Of a stretch of 49,489 nt of DNA, positions 49,364 through 49,489 are shown piece by piece. This stretch comes from Deltaproteobacteria bacterium (GTDB lineage Bacteria; Desulfobacterota; Desulfomonilia; UBA1062). The notes under the pieces were generated by a model, which saw only the letters and a program-made list of their open reading frames with translations, did no database searches and was not told the DNA's origin. The translations under genes and the position numbers were made by a program. The stretch is taken from the NCBI GenBank assembly GCA_029547185.1, contig JAKPPU010000173.1, positions 1 to 49,489 on the forward strand, given 5' to 3'. Numbering within the stretch: position 1 is the first letter of the stretch; each line of letters begins with the position of its first letter.

Positions 49364-49489
49364 ATGGCAGATGGTGCGAAAGAAAAAGCAGCATTATCCC
49401 CAGCACAGATCTACCGTCCGGTAATGTGGTTCGGAGTCGCCATCCTCGTCGCCCTTATCGTTAACTCTCTTCCGATAAGCGGACTCGAG
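49364..49489 (+). CDS. N-terminus of a membrane protein, possibly a transporter
   Basis: An ATG with AGGAGG eight bases upstream opens a frame of 42 codons that runs off the right edge. The peptide starts MADGAKEKAALSPAQIYRPV and continues into a hydrophobic segment, WFGVAILVALIVNSLPISGL. A cytoplasmic tail then a first membrane helix fits an inner-membrane transporter, perhaps of the divalent-anion symporter type, but too little is visible to name it. Confidence 0.6.
   Translation, partial: MADGAKEKAALSPAQIYRPVMWFGVAILVALIVNSLPISGLE

Overview
The window reads as one contiguous stretch of chromosome from a Gram-negative anaerobe of the deltaproteobacterial (Desulfobacterota) type. The grounds are the order pgpA-cinA-thpR-recA-pilT-recX-alaS, a DHH-CBS-tRNA nucleotidyltransferase fusion of the kind seen in that group, a class III PHA synthase (PhaEC), and an acyl-CoA oxidation locus with its own EtfAB. 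No species can be named from the sequence alone. No transposase, prophage or CRISPR array was seen. Most genes sit in tightly packed operons with good ribosome binding sites.

Region 1 (1-7.8 kb) is an acyl-CoA oxidation locus. etfB-etfA and the start of a gamma-carbonic-anhydrase-like gene run left. A histidine phosphatase, an acyl-CoA dehydrogenase of the ACAD10/11 type, a TetR regulator, an APH-type phosphotransferase, an SDR and a 3-hydroxyacyl-CoA dehydrogenase run right. A short palindrome between the two divergent promoters is a candidate TetR operator. The phosphatase + kinase + dehydrogenase set mirrors the fused architecture of human ACAD10 and the LvaA/LvaC pair of levulinate catabolism, so it may process 4-hydroxyacyl-CoAs through a phosphorylated intermediate.

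Region 2 (8.9-17.7 kb) is a large polyhydroxyalkanoate (carbonosome) locus. It holds three different PhaC-like proteins, the regulator PhaR, three tandem small phasin-like proteins, a coiled-coil protein with a basic tail, a PhaJ-type enoyl-CoA hydratase, a double-GAF protein and PhaE. With region 1 this gives a path from acyl-CoA oxidation to storage polymer.

Region 3 (17.9-30.7 kb) is housekeeping: tRNA-Gly, asnS, a ModE-type winged-helix protein, pgpA, cinA, thpR, recA, pilT, recX, alaS, hisB, a small unknown gene, hisA, a HIT hydrolase, a GNAT acetyltransferase and ogt. recX is split between two frames at a run of nine A that forms an A-AAA-AAC slippery site followed at once by a stop codon. 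Full-length RecX would need slippage. hisF lies apart at 7.8 kb, and no hisH is present.

Region 4 (30.7-49.5 kb) carries an FGGY kinase with glpD, an unknown gene, an RlmI-like methyltransferase, mobB, fliW-flgL behind a sigma-28-like promoter, an MtaD-like amidohydrolase, recR, ybaB, a cyclase-family hydrolase, coaX, and a coupled operon of amidase, SPOR protein, Xer recombinase and DHH-CBS-nucleotidyltransferase. It ends with tRNA-Ala, a strong terminator, a 129-nt structured element with inverted ends, a 48-residue protein and the start of a membrane protein.

Several promoters place their -10 box so close to the start codon that the mRNA would have little or no leader (2128, 19445, 40670, 38287).
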